DNA from: JBBSEZ01 sp038239195
GTDB taxonomy: Bacteria; Planctomycetota; Planctomycetia; Gemmatales; Gemmataceae
Direction: 5' to 3'
Length of the DNA: 32,424 bases
NCBI GenBank assembly: GCA_038239195.1
Contig: JBBSEZ010000052.1
Location: forward strand, 1-32,424
Both the position numbers and the translations under genes were made by a program. Shown piece by piece: positions 7,282 through 16,220 of this stretch. The notes below the pieces were generated by a model that did no database searches, was not told the origin of the DNA, and saw only the letters and a list, made by a program, of their open reading frames with translations. Position 1 is the stretch's first letter. Every line of letters starts with the position of its first letter.

Positions 7282-7366
7282 TCCTTAGTCCTTAGTCCTT
7301 AGTCCTTAGCAAAGAAGTCCCAGGTGACGGTCTTTGCTAAGGACTAAGGACTAAGAACTAAGGACT
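7280..7366. repeat. Long hairpin of TCCTTAG heptamers between argB and argD
   Basis: The left arm 7280-7315 has four tandem TCCTTAG units followed by CAAAGA. The right arm 7331-7366 is its reverse complement at 35 of 36 positions, and the loop is 15 nt (7316-7330). The stem overlaps the argB stop codon and ends five bases before the first argD ATG. There is no T-tract. It may be a mobile palindrome or an RNA processing or stability element between co-transcribed genes. Confidence 0.85.
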
Positions 7367-7371
7367 GGGGA

Positions 7372-8559
7372 ATGATGATGAACCAGGCCACCCTCGACCG
7401 CTACCAGCGTTACGTCATCGCCAACTATACGCGCTACCCGGTCTGCCTGGTGCGGGGCGAGGGCTCGCGGGTGTGGGACGACGTCGGCACGCGCTACCTC
7501 GATTTCTTCCCCGGCTGGGGCTGCGGGCTGCTCGGCCATTGCCCGGCCCCCATCGTCGAGGCGGTCCGCGAGCAGGTCGGCCGGCTCATTCACGTCCCCA
7601 ACACCTGGTACACCGAGCCGCAAGGGGCCCTCGCCGAGGCCCTGAGCCGCCGCACGACGTGGAAGGGGCAGTGCTTCTTCTGCAACTCCGGCACCGAGGC
7701 CAACGAGGCCGCCATCAAACTGGCACGGCTCTGCGGCAAGCCCGGGCGCTACAAGATCATCACGGCGCTCAACGGCTTTCACGGCCGGACGCTCGGCGCG
7801 CTCAGCGCCACCGGCCAGCCCAAGTACCACCAGGGCCTCGAGCCCCTGCTGCCCGGCTTCGCCTACGCGCCCTTCGGCGACCTCGAGGCCACCGCCCGGC
7901 TCATCGATGCCGAGACGTGTGCCCTCATGGTCGAGCCGATCCAGGGCGAGGGTGGGGTCAATCTCCCCCCCGCCGGCTACCTCGAAGGCCTGCGCGAGCT
8001 GGCCGACCGCCACAAGCTGCTCCTGATCTTCGACGAGGTCCAGACCGGGATGGGCCGCACCGGCCGCTGGTACGCCCACCAGCACTGGAACGTCGTCCCC
8101 GACGTCGTCACGCTGGCCAAGGCCCTCGCCGGCGGCATCGCCTGCGGCGGGCTGATCGCCCGCCCCGAGGTCGCGGAGAAGTTGCGCCCCGGCACCCACG
8201 CGGCCACGTTCGGCGGCAACCCCATCGCCTGCGCGGCGGCGCTGGCCGCCATCGACATGATCGAGTCCGGCGGGCTGCTGGCCCGCGCCGAGAAGATCGG
8301 CGCCCGCTTCCAGGCCCGCTTCGAGGCGCTCGAGGACCGCTGTCCCTTCGTGCGCGAGGTGCGCGTCAAGGGCGCGATGATCGGCGTCGAACTGAGCGTG
8401 GACGGCGCCCCCGTCGTCAAGGCCTGCATGGAACGGCGGCTGCTCGTCAACTGCACGCACGCGACCGTGCTGCGCCTGCTCCCCGCCCTCACGCTCACCG
8501 ACGCCGAACTGGACGAGGGCTGTGACATTCTGGAAGACGTCCTGCTTCAACAGGGATGA
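7372..8559 (+). CDS. argD: Acetylornithine aminotransferase
   Basis: ArgD is a class III PLP aminotransferase that converts N-acetylglutamate semialdehyde to N-acetylornithine. The 395-aa product shows CNSGTEANEAAIK at 104-116 (PLP phosphate loop), NGFHGRTLGALS at 134-145, EPIQGEGG at 188-195, IFDEVQTGMGRTG at 219-231 (Asp221 contacts the pyridine nitrogen), and the Schiff-base lysine in TLAKALAGG (Lys250). Three consecutive ATG codons (7372, 7375, 7378) could serve as the start; the first is used. A succinyl- or other omega-aminotransferase role is possible by family, but the argB/argF context supports ArgD. Confidence 0.94.
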   Translation: MMMNQATLDRYQRYVIANYTRYPVCLVRGEGSRVWDDVGTRYLDFFPGWGCGLLGHCPAPIVEAVREQVGRLIHVPNTWYTEPQGALAEALSRRTTWKGQCFFCNSGTEANEAAIKLARLCGKPGRYKIITALNGFHGRTLGALSATGQPKYHQGLEPLLPGFAYAPFGDLEATARLIDAETCALMVEPIQGEGGVNLPPAGYLEGLRELADRHKLLLIFDEVQTGMGRTGRWYAHQHWNVVPDVVTLAKALAGGIACGGLIARPEVAEKLRPGTHAATFGGNPIACAAALAAIDMIESGGLLARAEKIGARFQARFEALEDRCPFVREVRVKGAMIGVELSVDGAPVVKACMERRLLVNCTHATVLRLLPALTLTDAELDEGCDILEDVLLQQG

Positions 8560-8633
8560 GGAAGGAAGAAGCAAGAAGAAGGCGGATGGTCCGTTCTTCT
8601 TCGTCCTTCATCCTTTGATTTGGGGTTGCTGCC

Positions 8634-9554
8634 ATGCGGCACTTCTTGACCTTGCTGGACCTCAACGGCACCGAGCTCCGGGAGCTCCTGAGTGAGGCCG
8701 TGCGCCTCAAGACTGACGCCCTGCGCGGGCACCGCCCCCCCTTGCTCGGCGGGCGCGTCCTCGGCCTGGTGTTCGAGAAACCGTCCCTCCGTACCCGAGC
8801 GAGCTTCGAGGCCGCCATGATGCAGCTCGGCGGCAGCACGCTCTTCTTCAGCGCCACCGACGGCGCCATCGGCCAGCGCGAGAGCGTCGCCGACTTCGCG
8901 CGCACCTTCAGCCAGTACGTCGATGGCGTGGTGCTGCGCACCTTCCACCACGAGACGATCGAGGAGTTCGTCGCCCACTCCGCCGTGCCGGTCATCAACG
9001 GCCTGTCGGACCGCGACCATCCCTGCCAGGCCCTCGGCGACCTGCTCACCATTCAGGAGACCTTCGGCGAAATTCGCGGCCGCACGCTGGTCTTCGTCGG
9101 CGACGGCAATAACGTGGCCCGCTCCGTGGCGGTCGGCTGTGGGCTGCTGGGGGCGCGATTCATCCTGGCGGCGCCCGAAGGCTACGGCTTCGACAAGCCG
9201 TTCCTGGAGCGCTACCGCCAGGTGGTCCCGGAGGGCGAGCTGCTGATGAACGGTCACCCCGGGCACGCCATCGGGCAGGCCGACGTCATTTACACCGACG
9301 TCTGGACGAGCATGGGCCAGGAAAAGGAGCGCGAGGAGCGGCTGGCGCGCTTCGCCGGCTTCCAGGTCAACGCGGCCCTGCTGGCGCAGGCACCGGCGCA
9401 CGCCAAGGTCATGCACTGCCTGCCGGCGCATCGCGGCGAGGAGGTGAGCGGCGAGGTGATCGACGGCGAGCGCAGCATCGTCTTCCAGCAGGCCGGCAAT
9501 CGGCTGCACGCCCAGAAAGCGCTGCTCAAGTGGATGCTCGTCGATCATCGCTGA
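8634..9554 (+). CDS. argF: Ornithine carbamoyltransferase
   Basis: ArgF condenses ornithine and carbamoyl phosphate to citrulline. The 306-aa product has the carbamoyl-phosphate motif as EKPSLRTRASFE (Ser51, Arg53, Thr54), the HPCQALGD motif at 129-136, and the ornithine-binding HCLPAHRGEEV at 261-271 with catalytic Cys262. SLRTR replaces the commoner STRTR, a variant found in many OTCases. The start is ATG 8634; no strong Shine-Dalgarno is seen, but TTGGGG lies just upstream. A 74-base A/G-rich then T-rich spacer separates it from argD, so co-transcription is likely. It is convergent with the TPR locus. Confidence 0.95.
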   Translation: MRHFLTLLDLNGTELRELLSEAVRLKTDALRGHRPPLLGGRVLGLVFEKPSLRTRASFEAAMMQLGGSTLFFSATDGAIGQRESVADFARTFSQYVDGVVLRTFHHETIEEFVAHSAVPVINGLSDRDHPCQALGDLLTIQETFGEIRGRTLVFVGDGNNVARSVAVGCGLLGARFILAAPEGYGFDKPFLERYRQVVPEGELLMNGHPGHAIGQADVIYTDVWTSMGQEKEREERLARFAGFQVNAALLAQAPAHAKVMHCLPAHRGEEVSGEVIDGERSIVFQQAGNRLHAQKALLKWMLVDHR

Positions 9555-9713
9555 GGGGGCCGCCCGCTCGCCTCCCCCACGTACGCCGCGCCCTCGTTGG
9601 CGCTTGCCCGCCCAAGCAACAAACCGCGCGGAGCCGTCGTGATGAGGCTGGGACGTCGCGGCGAACCTCAACCTGGGAGGTGCCCGGAGACAGGCACGCC
9701 AGGGACGGAGTTG

Positions 9714-10864
9714 CTACTCTCTTGACGCTGCCCGCTTCTTCCGCCACGCCTGGGCCTGGTCCGGCTTGCCCCATTTCTCGTAGAGCGCGAGGACGCGATC
9801 AAAGGCATCGCCAACCCACTTGGCGGGCGCGTCTGTCGCCTTGGCCAGGCCCTCGTAGCCGGCCAGGAGGAGCGGCTCGGCCTCCACGAACTTCTTCTGC
9901 CGGGCGAGACAACCGCCGAGCAAACTGCGGGCGTTGGCCGTCCGCCAATCTTCGGGCGGGAGCTGCTTCTCCCAAATGGTCAGGTACTCGCGGAGCATGG
10001 GCTCGGCCTCTGCCGCCCGGCCGGTGTCGGACAACAGGCTGCCGAGGGTGGCGAGCTCACTGGCGAGGTCGGGGTGCTCCGGGGGCAACAGTTTGCGCCG
10101 CGCAGCCAGGAGTCGGCGATAGAGGTTTCCGGCCCCCTCCATCTGGCCCTGTTCCTTGAGGCAGAGGGCCAGGGCCCTCGAGGCGTCAAGCGTTTCAGGA
10201 TGTGCCGGGCCGTCGCGCCGTTGGCGGATCGCGAGTAAGGAACGGCACAACCGTTCCGCGTCGGCCAATTTGCCATGGTCTGCGAGGAGGTCCGCCAGCA
10301 GTTCCTGCGCGAAAAGGGCATCTGGATGATCGGGCCCCAGCACACGGCGGCGGGCCTCCAACACTTCACCCAACAGCGCCTCCGCTTCCGCCTTCTTGCC
10401 CGTGTTCGAGAGCAACAGCGCCAGGTCGATTTGCCTGAGGAGAGTGCCAGGGTGCGTGAGGCCGCGCTCGCGGCGCCGTGCTTGCAGGGCCTGACGGTAC
10501 ACGGCCTCGCTCGCCTTCGACTTCGTCAACACGCACGCCCCGAAGTACGTTCCCCCTGTATTCAAGCGAAAGGCAGCATACTTCAAGAGCAACTTTCCGT
10601 CCTCGACGGCCCCCACGCCCCGGTAGAAGCGCGTTGGGGTGTGTCCCTGGAAGAGAAAGATCCTGCTGGTGAAGCGCTCTCCCCGGATGCGCACGCATCC
10701 CGACCAGGCCCCTGCGATCGTCCCGTCGGCGGGCCGCGCAAGCGGCGGTGCGTTCGCAGCGCCTGGCGGGAGAGCGCTTCCGCCTCGCTCGCCTTCCCTT
10801 GCTGTTCCAACAGCCAGGCCAGGTCGGTTTGCGCGAAGAGGGTCGTGGGCCACGAAGAGGCCAT
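9714..10864 (-). pseudogene. Decayed TPR-repeat protein gene
   Basis: Two separate frames carry tetratricopeptide sequence of the kind found in planctomycete kinase tails. From 10864 to about 10733 one frame reads PTTLFAQTDLAWLLEQQGK and EALSRQALRTHRRLRG. The repeat then breaks off. About 190 bases of unrelated sequence follow, and from about 10545 to the stop at 9714 a different frame carries around five further TPR units (for example AEALLGEVLEARRRVLGPDH and AEPMLREYLTIWEKQLPPED). The C-terminal frame alone is open from a start near 10853, but its first 40 residues are out-of-frame shadow. I read it as a gene damaged by frameshift and internal rearrangement. If expressed, the C-terminal part would be a TPR scaffold. 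No kinase domain is present. Confidence 0.65.
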
Positions 10865-11217
10865 CCTGAGCCCCCGGAGAGGCGCCGGTGCGGGGACGGG
10901 GAGATGCGACGGCGACCGCAGCGCCCGACGCTGGCCTCTAGCATAAAATATATAGACGGGGCCCGGTTTGTCGGTTATATTCGAGCAAGATCAAGATCGC
11001 CTCGGAGGAGCAAGCGGCGGGACAGGCCCCGCCGGCTCATTTCCCGTTCGAGCCGGCGAGGAGGGCCTGCGTCCTCCCGCGCCTTTTTCGACTTCCTGTC
11101 TGTTCTCAGCCTGGGCCCCAGCATCCGGGCCAGGTGGATAGGTGCCATTCGCGCCCGACGTGGGCCCGTGCCTGGGCCTGCCTCGAGACAACTCGTCCGA
11201 CGAACCGGAGAAGCAGC
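10865..11217. other. Intergenic stretch upstream of the SDR gene
   Basis: No gene is supported. It contains an unusually AT-rich island (AAAATATATAG near 10945-10955), a motif shared with 17308-17324, and a stem GCCGGCTC/GAGCCGGC (11031-11038 with 11050-11057). A promoter for the SDR gene probably lies in the AT-rich island but cannot be fixed. Confidence 0.45.
11015..11031. repeat. 17-bp motif repeated at 17308-17324
   Basis: CGGCGGGACAGGCCCCG occurs here and again at 17308-17324, both times in a non-coding leader upstream of a plus-strand gene. The surroundings are partly palindromic, suggesting a short dispersed element. Confidence 0.45.
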
Positions 11218-12081
11218 ATGGCTCAGCGGCGTTGCTTGAAGGGCATGCGCGCACTGGTGACGGGCGCATCGCAGGGAATCGGCCGGGCGCTGGTCGAGTC
11301 GGCGCTGAAGCGAGGGATGCGCGTCCTCGCCGCCTCTCGGTCTTTCGACCTTCTCCGCGAGCTCGCGGAGAAGCCCGCTTCGCGGGGCGCTCTGGCTATC
11401 GTGCAGGCCGACGTGACGAGCCCCGCCGATCGGCAGAAACTGCTCGAGGCGGCCGAGCGCGAGCTCGGCGGGCTGGACGTGCTGATCAACAACGCCGGGA
11501 TCGGGGCAACGGGCCACTTCGCCGACTCGTCGCCCGACGTCCTGCGGCAGATCTTCGAGACGAACTTTTTCGGCCCGGCCGAGTTGACGCGAGCCTTCTT
11601 GCCGATGCTCGCTCGGGGGGCAAAGCCGGCGATCGTGAACGTTGGCTCGATCCTGGGCAAGCGGGCGTTGCCGGCGCGAGGCCTCTACTCGGCGAGCAAG
11701 TTCGCGCTGCAAGGGCTCAGCGAGGCCCTGCGGGCGGAGTTGGTGCGCTTTGGCATCGACGTGCTGGTGGCCAACCCCGGGCTGACGCAGACCAATTTCG
11801 CGCGGAACATGCTGGAGCGCAAGGGCAAGGTCGCCCTCGACCACCTGCGTGGCATGACCTCCGAGCAGGTGGCCGAGGCGACGCTGGGGGCGCTGGAGCG
11901 CGGCCGCAACGAGATCAACCTCACGTTCCCGGGCCGGCTGCTGCTGCTGGTGAACCGGTTTGCCCCCTGGATGATCGACCTCTTCGCCAGGCGGAAGGTG
12001 CGCCAGCTCTTCGCCGACGAGGCCGCCCTGCGGCGGCCGCAAACCTGGCACCTCCCGGGGAGCTCGCCCGCCGGCGCGTGA
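11218..12081 (+). CDS. Short-chain dehydrogenase/reductase (SDR)
   Basis: SDR enzymes carry out NAD(P)-dependent oxidoreduction on varied alcohols, sugars and lipids. The 287-aa product has the cofactor motif TGASQGIG at 15-22, NNAG at 91-94, a catalytic Ser in VGS (Ser144), and YSASK with Tyr157 and Lys161. These make up a complete classical active site. A hydrophobic C-terminal segment (RLLLLVNRFAPWMIDLF) suggests membrane association, as in the DHRS7-like subgroup that acts on lipids. The start is ATG 11218, preceded by GGAGAAG; the frame extends upstream to 11134 without SDR similarity. The substrate is unknown and the neighbours do not help. It is convergent with the YaiI/YqxD gene. Confidence 0.9.
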   Translation: MAQRRCLKGMRALVTGASQGIGRALVESALKRGMRVLAASRSFDLLRELAEKPASRGALAIVQADVTSPADRQKLLEAAERELGGLDVLINNAGIGATGHFADSSPDVLRQIFETNFFGPAELTRAFLPMLARGAKPAIVNVGSILGKRALPARGLYSASKFALQGLSEALRAELVRFGIDVLVANPGLTQTNFARNMLERKGKVALDHLRGMTSEQVAEATLGALERGRNEINLTFPGRLLLLVNRFAPWMIDLFARRKVRQLFADEAALRRPQTWHLPGSSPAGA

Positions 12082-12089
12082 GCGTCGCC

Positions 12090-12545
12090 TCAGCCTCCGA
12101 CGCGGCGGATGGCGTTGATCGTCTCATCGAGGCGCGACAGGAAGCGCGAGCGGTCCCTGGGGCCCAGGGGGGCGGGCCCGCCGGTGAGGTGCCCCATCTG
12201 GCGGAGCTCCTCGGACAGGGCGCGGCTGGCGAGGGCCTCGCCGATGGAGCCTTCGGTGAAGGGGTGGCCCTTGGGGCCGAGGACGTGGGCGCCTTTTTGC
12301 AGGCAGCGGTCGGCGAGGGGGATGTCGGCGGTGATGACGACGTCCCCCTCGCCGGCGCGTTCGGCGATCCAGTCATCGACGGCGCCGAAGCCCCCGGGCA
12401 GGACGATGGCCTGGAGCCAGTCGCCGGCCGGGACGCGCATGCCGCTGTTGCTCACCACGAACACGCGCAGCCCGTAGCGCTGGGCGACGCGGTAGGCCTC
12501 GCTCTTGACGGGGCAGGCGTCGGCGTCGAGGTAAACGTCCAGCAA
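12090..12545 (-). CDS. YaiI/YqxD family protein (DUF188)
   Basis: This 151-aa protein matches the conserved YaiI/YqxD (DUF188) family, which has a PIN/NYN-like fold and no established function. Diagnostic segments are VYLDADACPVKSEA at the N-terminus, VVSNSGMRVP, DDWIAE, GDVVITADIPLADRCLQKGA, GPKGHPFTEGSI, and a C-terminal RFLSRLDETINAIRR helix. The clustered acidic residues (DAD, TAD) fit a metal-binding nuclease-like site, though activity is unproven. The start must be TTG 12545 or CTG 12542, because an in-frame TGA lies just upstream; GAGGGAG precedes it. It follows the TIGR03067 gene by 29 bases on the same strand. Confidence 0.93.
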   Translation of the reverse strand: MLDVYLDADACPVKSEAYRVAQRYGLRVFVVSNSGMRVPAGDWLQAIVLPGGFGAVDDWIAERAGEGDVVITADIPLADRCLQKGAHVLGPKGHPFTEGSIGEALASRALSEELRQMGHLTGGPAPLGPRDRSRFLSRLDETINAIRRVGG

Positions 12546-12574
12546 GCCTCATTCTCCCTCAAGGGCCCAGGCGT

Positions 12575-13009
12575 TCAGCGCCTCTGGCGCTGCCAGACCT
12601 CCAGCCAGCGCCGGGGCCTGTTGCCGTCGAAGTCGGCCGGGCGATCCACGTCGTAAGTATAGCAGGTGGTGAGCGTATCGCCCTTGAGGTCGTAGAGGCC
12701 CCGGGAAGTGGGAGCGTGGGCGAGCTCCTGCTTGGTGTCGAGCGTCTTGGGGCCCTTTTTGGCGCCGAGGGTGAAAACCCACTTGCTGGCGACCCGGCCA
12801 TCGGGGTCGCGGTAGGTCATCCCGTTGCCGGCAATCTCCACCGTGTAACGGATGTTCGCGGCGGGCTGGCCCTCGCGCACCCAGGAGACGATCTCCCAGG
12901 TGCCCTGCATGTGCTTCAGGTCTTCCTTGACGGGCTCGGGCTTGGGCAGCGGGGCCGGCGCGAAGGCCAGCGAAAGGGCGGGCAGGACCAACAACGCATT
13001 CTTGCGCAT
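12575..13009 (-). CDS. TIGR03067 domain-containing exported protein
   Basis: The 144-aa product begins with a signal peptide (MRKNALLVLPALSLAFAPA) and carries the TIGR03067 signature: a LKHMQGTWEIVSW strand, then beta-strand pairs such as YTVEIAGNGMTYRD, a SRGLYDLKGDTLTTCY segment and a C-terminal RRWLEVWQR. TIGR03067 is a lipocalin-like small domain, common and multi-copy in planctomycetes and acidobacteria, with unknown ligand. The start is ATG 13009 with GGAGGTG six bases upstream; the frame continues upstream to 13195 without similarity. The protein is probably periplasmic or membrane-attached. The mature region lacks cysteines apart from one in TTCYTY. Confidence 0.88.
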   Translation of the reverse strand: MRKNALLVLPALSLAFAPAPLPKPEPVKEDLKHMQGTWEIVSWVREGQPAANIRYTVEIAGNGMTYRDPDGRVASKWVFTLGAKKGPKTLDTKQELAHAPTSRGLYDLKGDTLTTCYTYDVDRPADFDGNRPRRWLEVWQRQRR

Positions 13010-13306
13010 GACGCACCTCCCTGTGCGGAAAGAGATAGGCGATATTACCCAATGTCGAGGCTTTGGAAAAAGAGGAAGTGTGCGCCAGGCGTCCCACACT
13101 TCGTTCCGAGAAATCGTGTGTGGGCTCGCGCGGGCGCGGTATGCTGAAACTTCCCGGCCGGGGCCCCCCGGATCGAGCAACCCTCTGGCAACCACTCGTC
13201 CCGTGAGCCCCTGGGGGCGAGCGCCTCCGAGGGGGACACGGTCCTGCGTGGTCCTCCCTTCTCTTTCTTCGTTGCCTTTTGTTCAAACGTCTTGTCGCGG
13301 GCCCCC

Positions 13307-14143
13307 ATGAAAATCGACTCTCACCACCACTTCTGGCAGCTCGGCCGCTTCGACTACGCGTGGCTCGACGCTCCCGCCCTGGCGCCGATCCGCCGCGACT
13401 TCCTGCCCACCGACCTCCTTCCTCATCTCCAACAAACCGGCGTGCAGAAGTCCCTCTTCGTGCAGACGCAGCACAACCTTGCCGAAACGCGTTGGGTGCT
13501 CGGCCTGGCGGAGCAGCACGACTTCCTCGCCGGCGTCGTCGGCTGGGTCGATCTCGCCAGCCCCGCTTGCGAGGAGCAACTTCTCGAACTGAAGGCCCAC
13601 CCCAAGCTCGTCGGCGTGCGCCACGTCACCCAGGACGAGCCCGACGAAAACTTCATCGTGCGCGAGGACGTGCTGCGCGGCCTCGCCGTGCTGGAGAAGC
13701 ATGGCGTGCCGTTCGACCTGCTGTTCTACGTCCAGCACCTGCGACACGTTCCGGCCCTGGCCCGGCGCTTGCCGAACCTGTCGATGGTCCTCGATCACCT
13801 GGCGAAGCCGAAGATCGAGGACCGGTTGATCGACGAGTGGCGCCGCGACCTGCAAGCGGCGGCGCGCTACCCGAACGTCTTCTGCAAGCTCTCGGGCCTC
13901 GTCACCGAGGCGGACTGGCGCACCTGGAAGGCGGCCGACTTGAGGCCGTACGTGCAGACGGCGCTGGATTGCTTCGGGCCGGAACGCTGCATGTTCGGCT
14001 CCGACTGGCCGGTGTGCCTGCTGGCGGCCCCTTACGCCGAGGTCGTCGGGGCGCTGGAGGAGGCGCTCGGGCCGATCGGCGATGCGGAGCGCGAGAAGAT
14101 ATTCGGCGGCACGGCGGCGCGGTTCTACGGGTTGCGAGGTTGA
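13307..14143 (+). CDS. Amidohydrolase family protein (COG3618, lactonase-like)
   Basis: This metal-dependent TIM-barrel hydrolase belongs to the COG3618 group that includes L-fucono- and L-rhamnono-lactonases and 2-pyrone-4,6-dicarboxylate hydrolase-like enzymes. The 278-aa product starts MKIDSHHHFW with the HxH metal ligands His6 and His8. It continues through GVVGWVDLAS, GVRHVTQDEPDENF, a LDHLAKP strand with a metal-site His, and FGSDWPVC with the catalytic Asp. The start is ATG 13307; a TTG at 13292 is in frame but less likely. The true substrate is unknown, since no sugar-catabolic genes are nearby. The gene stands alone upstream of aspS. Confidence 0.9.
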   Translation: MKIDSHHHFWQLGRFDYAWLDAPALAPIRRDFLPTDLLPHLQQTGVQKSLFVQTQHNLAETRWVLGLAEQHDFLAGVVGWVDLASPACEEQLLELKAHPKLVGVRHVTQDEPDENFIVREDVLRGLAVLEKHGVPFDLLFYVQHLRHVPALARRLPNLSMVLDHLAKPKIEDRLIDEWRRDLQAAARYPNVFCKLSGLVTEADWRTWKAADLRPYVQTALDCFGPERCMFGSDWPVCLLAAPYAEVVGALEEALGPIGDAEREKIFGGTAARFYGLRG

Positions 14144-14277
14144 AACGGTCGAGAGGGGCGCTTTCCCGAACCAACGAAAAGGGAGCAGACAAACGGGCAT
14201 CGGCGCGCCTTCCCGCGATCCCGCCGGCCCGTTGCGTGTCCGTGTAATGTCCTCCCCGCGAGGGCGGCCGGATTCCC

Positions 14278-14283
14278 TATAAT
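14278..14283 (+). promoter_or_regulatory. Possible -10 box upstream of aspS
   Basis: A perfect TATAAT lies 60 bases before the aspS ATG. The -35 region 17 bp upstream is GC-rich with no good match, so it is a partial promoter call. Confidence 0.4.
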
Positions 14284-14342
14284 CCACGGGACTGCCTGCG
14301 AGAGCGGGAGACGATTCACGACACGAGGGAAGGGACAAGGAC

Positions 14343-16214
14343 ATGGCGGACTGGCAGCGGACACACACCTGCGGCGAGTTGCGGGAGGACCACGTCGGGC
14401 AGACCGTCGTCCTCAACGGCTGGGTCAACACCTACCGCTCCTACAACGATCAGGTCTTCGTGGACCTCCGCGACCGCTACGGCCTGACGCAGGTCGTCTT
14501 CGAGGCCGAGGGCGACAACGAGGCCTTCGCCGCCGCCCGAGAGCTGCGCGGGGAGTGGGTGCTGGCCGTGCGCGGGAAGGTGCGCGCCCGGTTGCCCGGG
14601 GCGACCAATCTCAAGCTCGCCACGGGCGCCGTCGAGATCGAGGCGCAGGCGCTGCACGTCCTCAACCGCTGCCCCAACCCGCCCTTCGAGGTCTTCGAGC
14701 ACCCCAACCAGAAGCTGGCCAACGAGGACCTGCGCCTCCAGTACCGCTACCTCGACCTGCGCAGGCCCAGCATCCAGCGCACGCTGAGCATGCGCCACCG
14801 CCTGAACAAGGTCATCCGCGACCATCTCGACGCCTTGGGCTTCCTCGAATTGGAGACCCCCCTTCTCGGCCGCAGCACGCCCGAAGGCGCCCGCGACTAT
14901 CTGGTGCCTAGCCGGGTTAATCAGGACGAAAAGGGTTGTCCCCACTGGTACGCCCTGCCCCAGTCGCCGCAGCTCTACAAGCAGCTCCTCATGGTGGCCG
15001 GCTACGACAAGTATTTCCAGATCGCCCGCTGCCTGCGCGACGAGGACCTGCGCGCCGACCGCCAGCCGGAGTTCACGCAGCTCGACCTCGAAATGTCGTT
15101 CGTCGAGATGGACGACGTTCTGGGCGTCGCCGAAGGCCTGATGGCCGAGGTCTTCCAGAAGTGCCTCGGCGTGACCGTGCCGCTCCCGCTGCCGCGCCTG
15201 CGCTACGCGGACGCGATGCTCCGCTACGGCAGCGACAAGCCGGACCTCCGCTATGGCATGGAGATCGTCGAGCTGACCGACCTCGCCGGGCAAATGAAAC
15301 TGGTGCCGTTCGACGAATCGCTCGCGGCGGGGGGACGAGTACGCGGCCTCAACGCCAGGGGCGCGGCCGACAAGTTCTCGCGCAAGAACCTCGATGAACT
15401 GGACAAGACGGCGCGCCAGCTCAAGGCCAGGCTCCTCGCCTGGGTCAAGGTCGAGCCCGACAAGGTCACGTCGTCGATCAGCAAGTTCCTCGAGCCGGTG
15501 CAGCCGGCCCTCCTCGAACGGCTCGGCGCTGCGCCCGGCGACCTGCTGATCCTGGTGGCCGCCGACACGGAAGACGCCGTCTGTCAGGCGCTGGGAACGC
15601 TGCGGCAGCAACTGGCGACGACGCTGAAGTTGTACCGCAACTGGTGGGAGGAAAAGGCCGAGCACGATGCCGCCGAGGAGGAGCGCTTGAAGAAGGAGAA
15701 GCGCCCCCCCCGGCCGTTCGCGATGCGGACCGACCACTTTCGCATCGCCTGGGTGTTCGACTTCCCGTCGTTCGTGCGGGACGAGGAAGAAAAGCGCTGG
15801 GCCGCCAACCACCACCCCTTCACGGCGCCGAAGGATGAAGACCTCGACAAGCTCGAGAGCGATCCCCGCAACGTGAAGGCGAAGGCCTATGACCTGGTCA
15901 TCAACGGCTACGAGTGCGGGGGGGGAAGCATTCGTATCCACAACCCCGAGGTGCAGTCGCGCCTGTTCGCGGTGCTGGGCATGAGCGAGGAGCAGGCGCA
16001 GCAGCGTTTCGGCTTCCTGCTCGACGCGCTGAAGTACGGGGCGCCGCCGCACGGCGGCATCGCGCTGGGGCTGGACCGCCTGGCGATGATGCTCGCGGGC
16101 ACGACGAACATTCGCGACGTGATCGCCTTCCCCAAGAACCAGCAGGCGCGCGACCTGATGACGGGGGCGCCGGCACCGGTGGACGCGAAGCAGCTCAAGG
16201 AGCTGGGCCTGTGA
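14343..16214 (+). CDS. aspS: Aspartyl-tRNA synthetase
   Basis: AspS attaches aspartate to tRNA-Asp. The 623-aa product has the N-terminal OB-fold anticodon domain (VVLNGWVNTYR, FVDLRDRYGLTQVVF), and class II motif 1 through ETPLLGRSTPEGARDYLVPS. Motif 2 is FQIARCLRDEDLRADRQPEF, and a bacterial GAD insertion domain lies around residues 300-430. The C-terminal motif 3 reads GIALGLDRLAMMLAGT. It is longer than the usual 580-600 aa; a charged segment around residues 436-462 (EERLKKEKRPPRP) accounts for the excess. The start is ATG 14343. Whether it also charges tRNA-Asn cannot be judged here. It is convergent, six bases from the next gene. Confidence 0.97.
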   Translation: MADWQRTHTCGELREDHVGQTVVLNGWVNTYRSYNDQVFVDLRDRYGLTQVVFEAEGDNEAFAAARELRGEWVLAVRGKVRARLPGATNLKLATGAVEIEAQALHVLNRCPNPPFEVFEHPNQKLANEDLRLQYRYLDLRRPSIQRTLSMRHRLNKVIRDHLDALGFLELETPLLGRSTPEGARDYLVPSRVNQDEKGCPHWYALPQSPQLYKQLLMVAGYDKYFQIARCLRDEDLRADRQPEFTQLDLEMSFVEMDDVLGVAEGLMAEVFQKCLGVTVPLPLPRLRYADAMLRYGSDKPDLRYGMEIVELTDLAGQMKLVPFDESLAAGGRVRGLNARGAADKFSRKNLDELDKTARQLKARLLAWVKVEPDKVTSSISKFLEPVQPALLERLGAAPGDLLILVAADTEDAVCQALGTLRQQLATTLKLYRNWWEEKAEHDAAEEERLKKEKRPPRPFAMRTDHFRIAWVFDFPSFVRDEEEKRWAANHHPFTAPKDEDLDKLESDPRNVKAKAYDLVINGYECGGGSIRIHNPEVQSRLFAVLGMSEEQAQQRFGFLLDALKYGAPPHGGIALGLDRLAMMLAGTTNIRDVIAFPKNQQARDLMTGAPAPVDAKQLKELGL

Positions 16215-16220
16215 GCGCGG

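Noticed and set aside
7280..7366. CRISPR-like array of TCCTTAG units
   Set aside because: Units are 7 bp with no spacers and form an inverted pair; no cas genes are present.
7280..7366. Intrinsic terminator after argB
   Set aside because: The stem is far longer than a terminator, has no T-tract and ends at the argD start; listed as a repeat.
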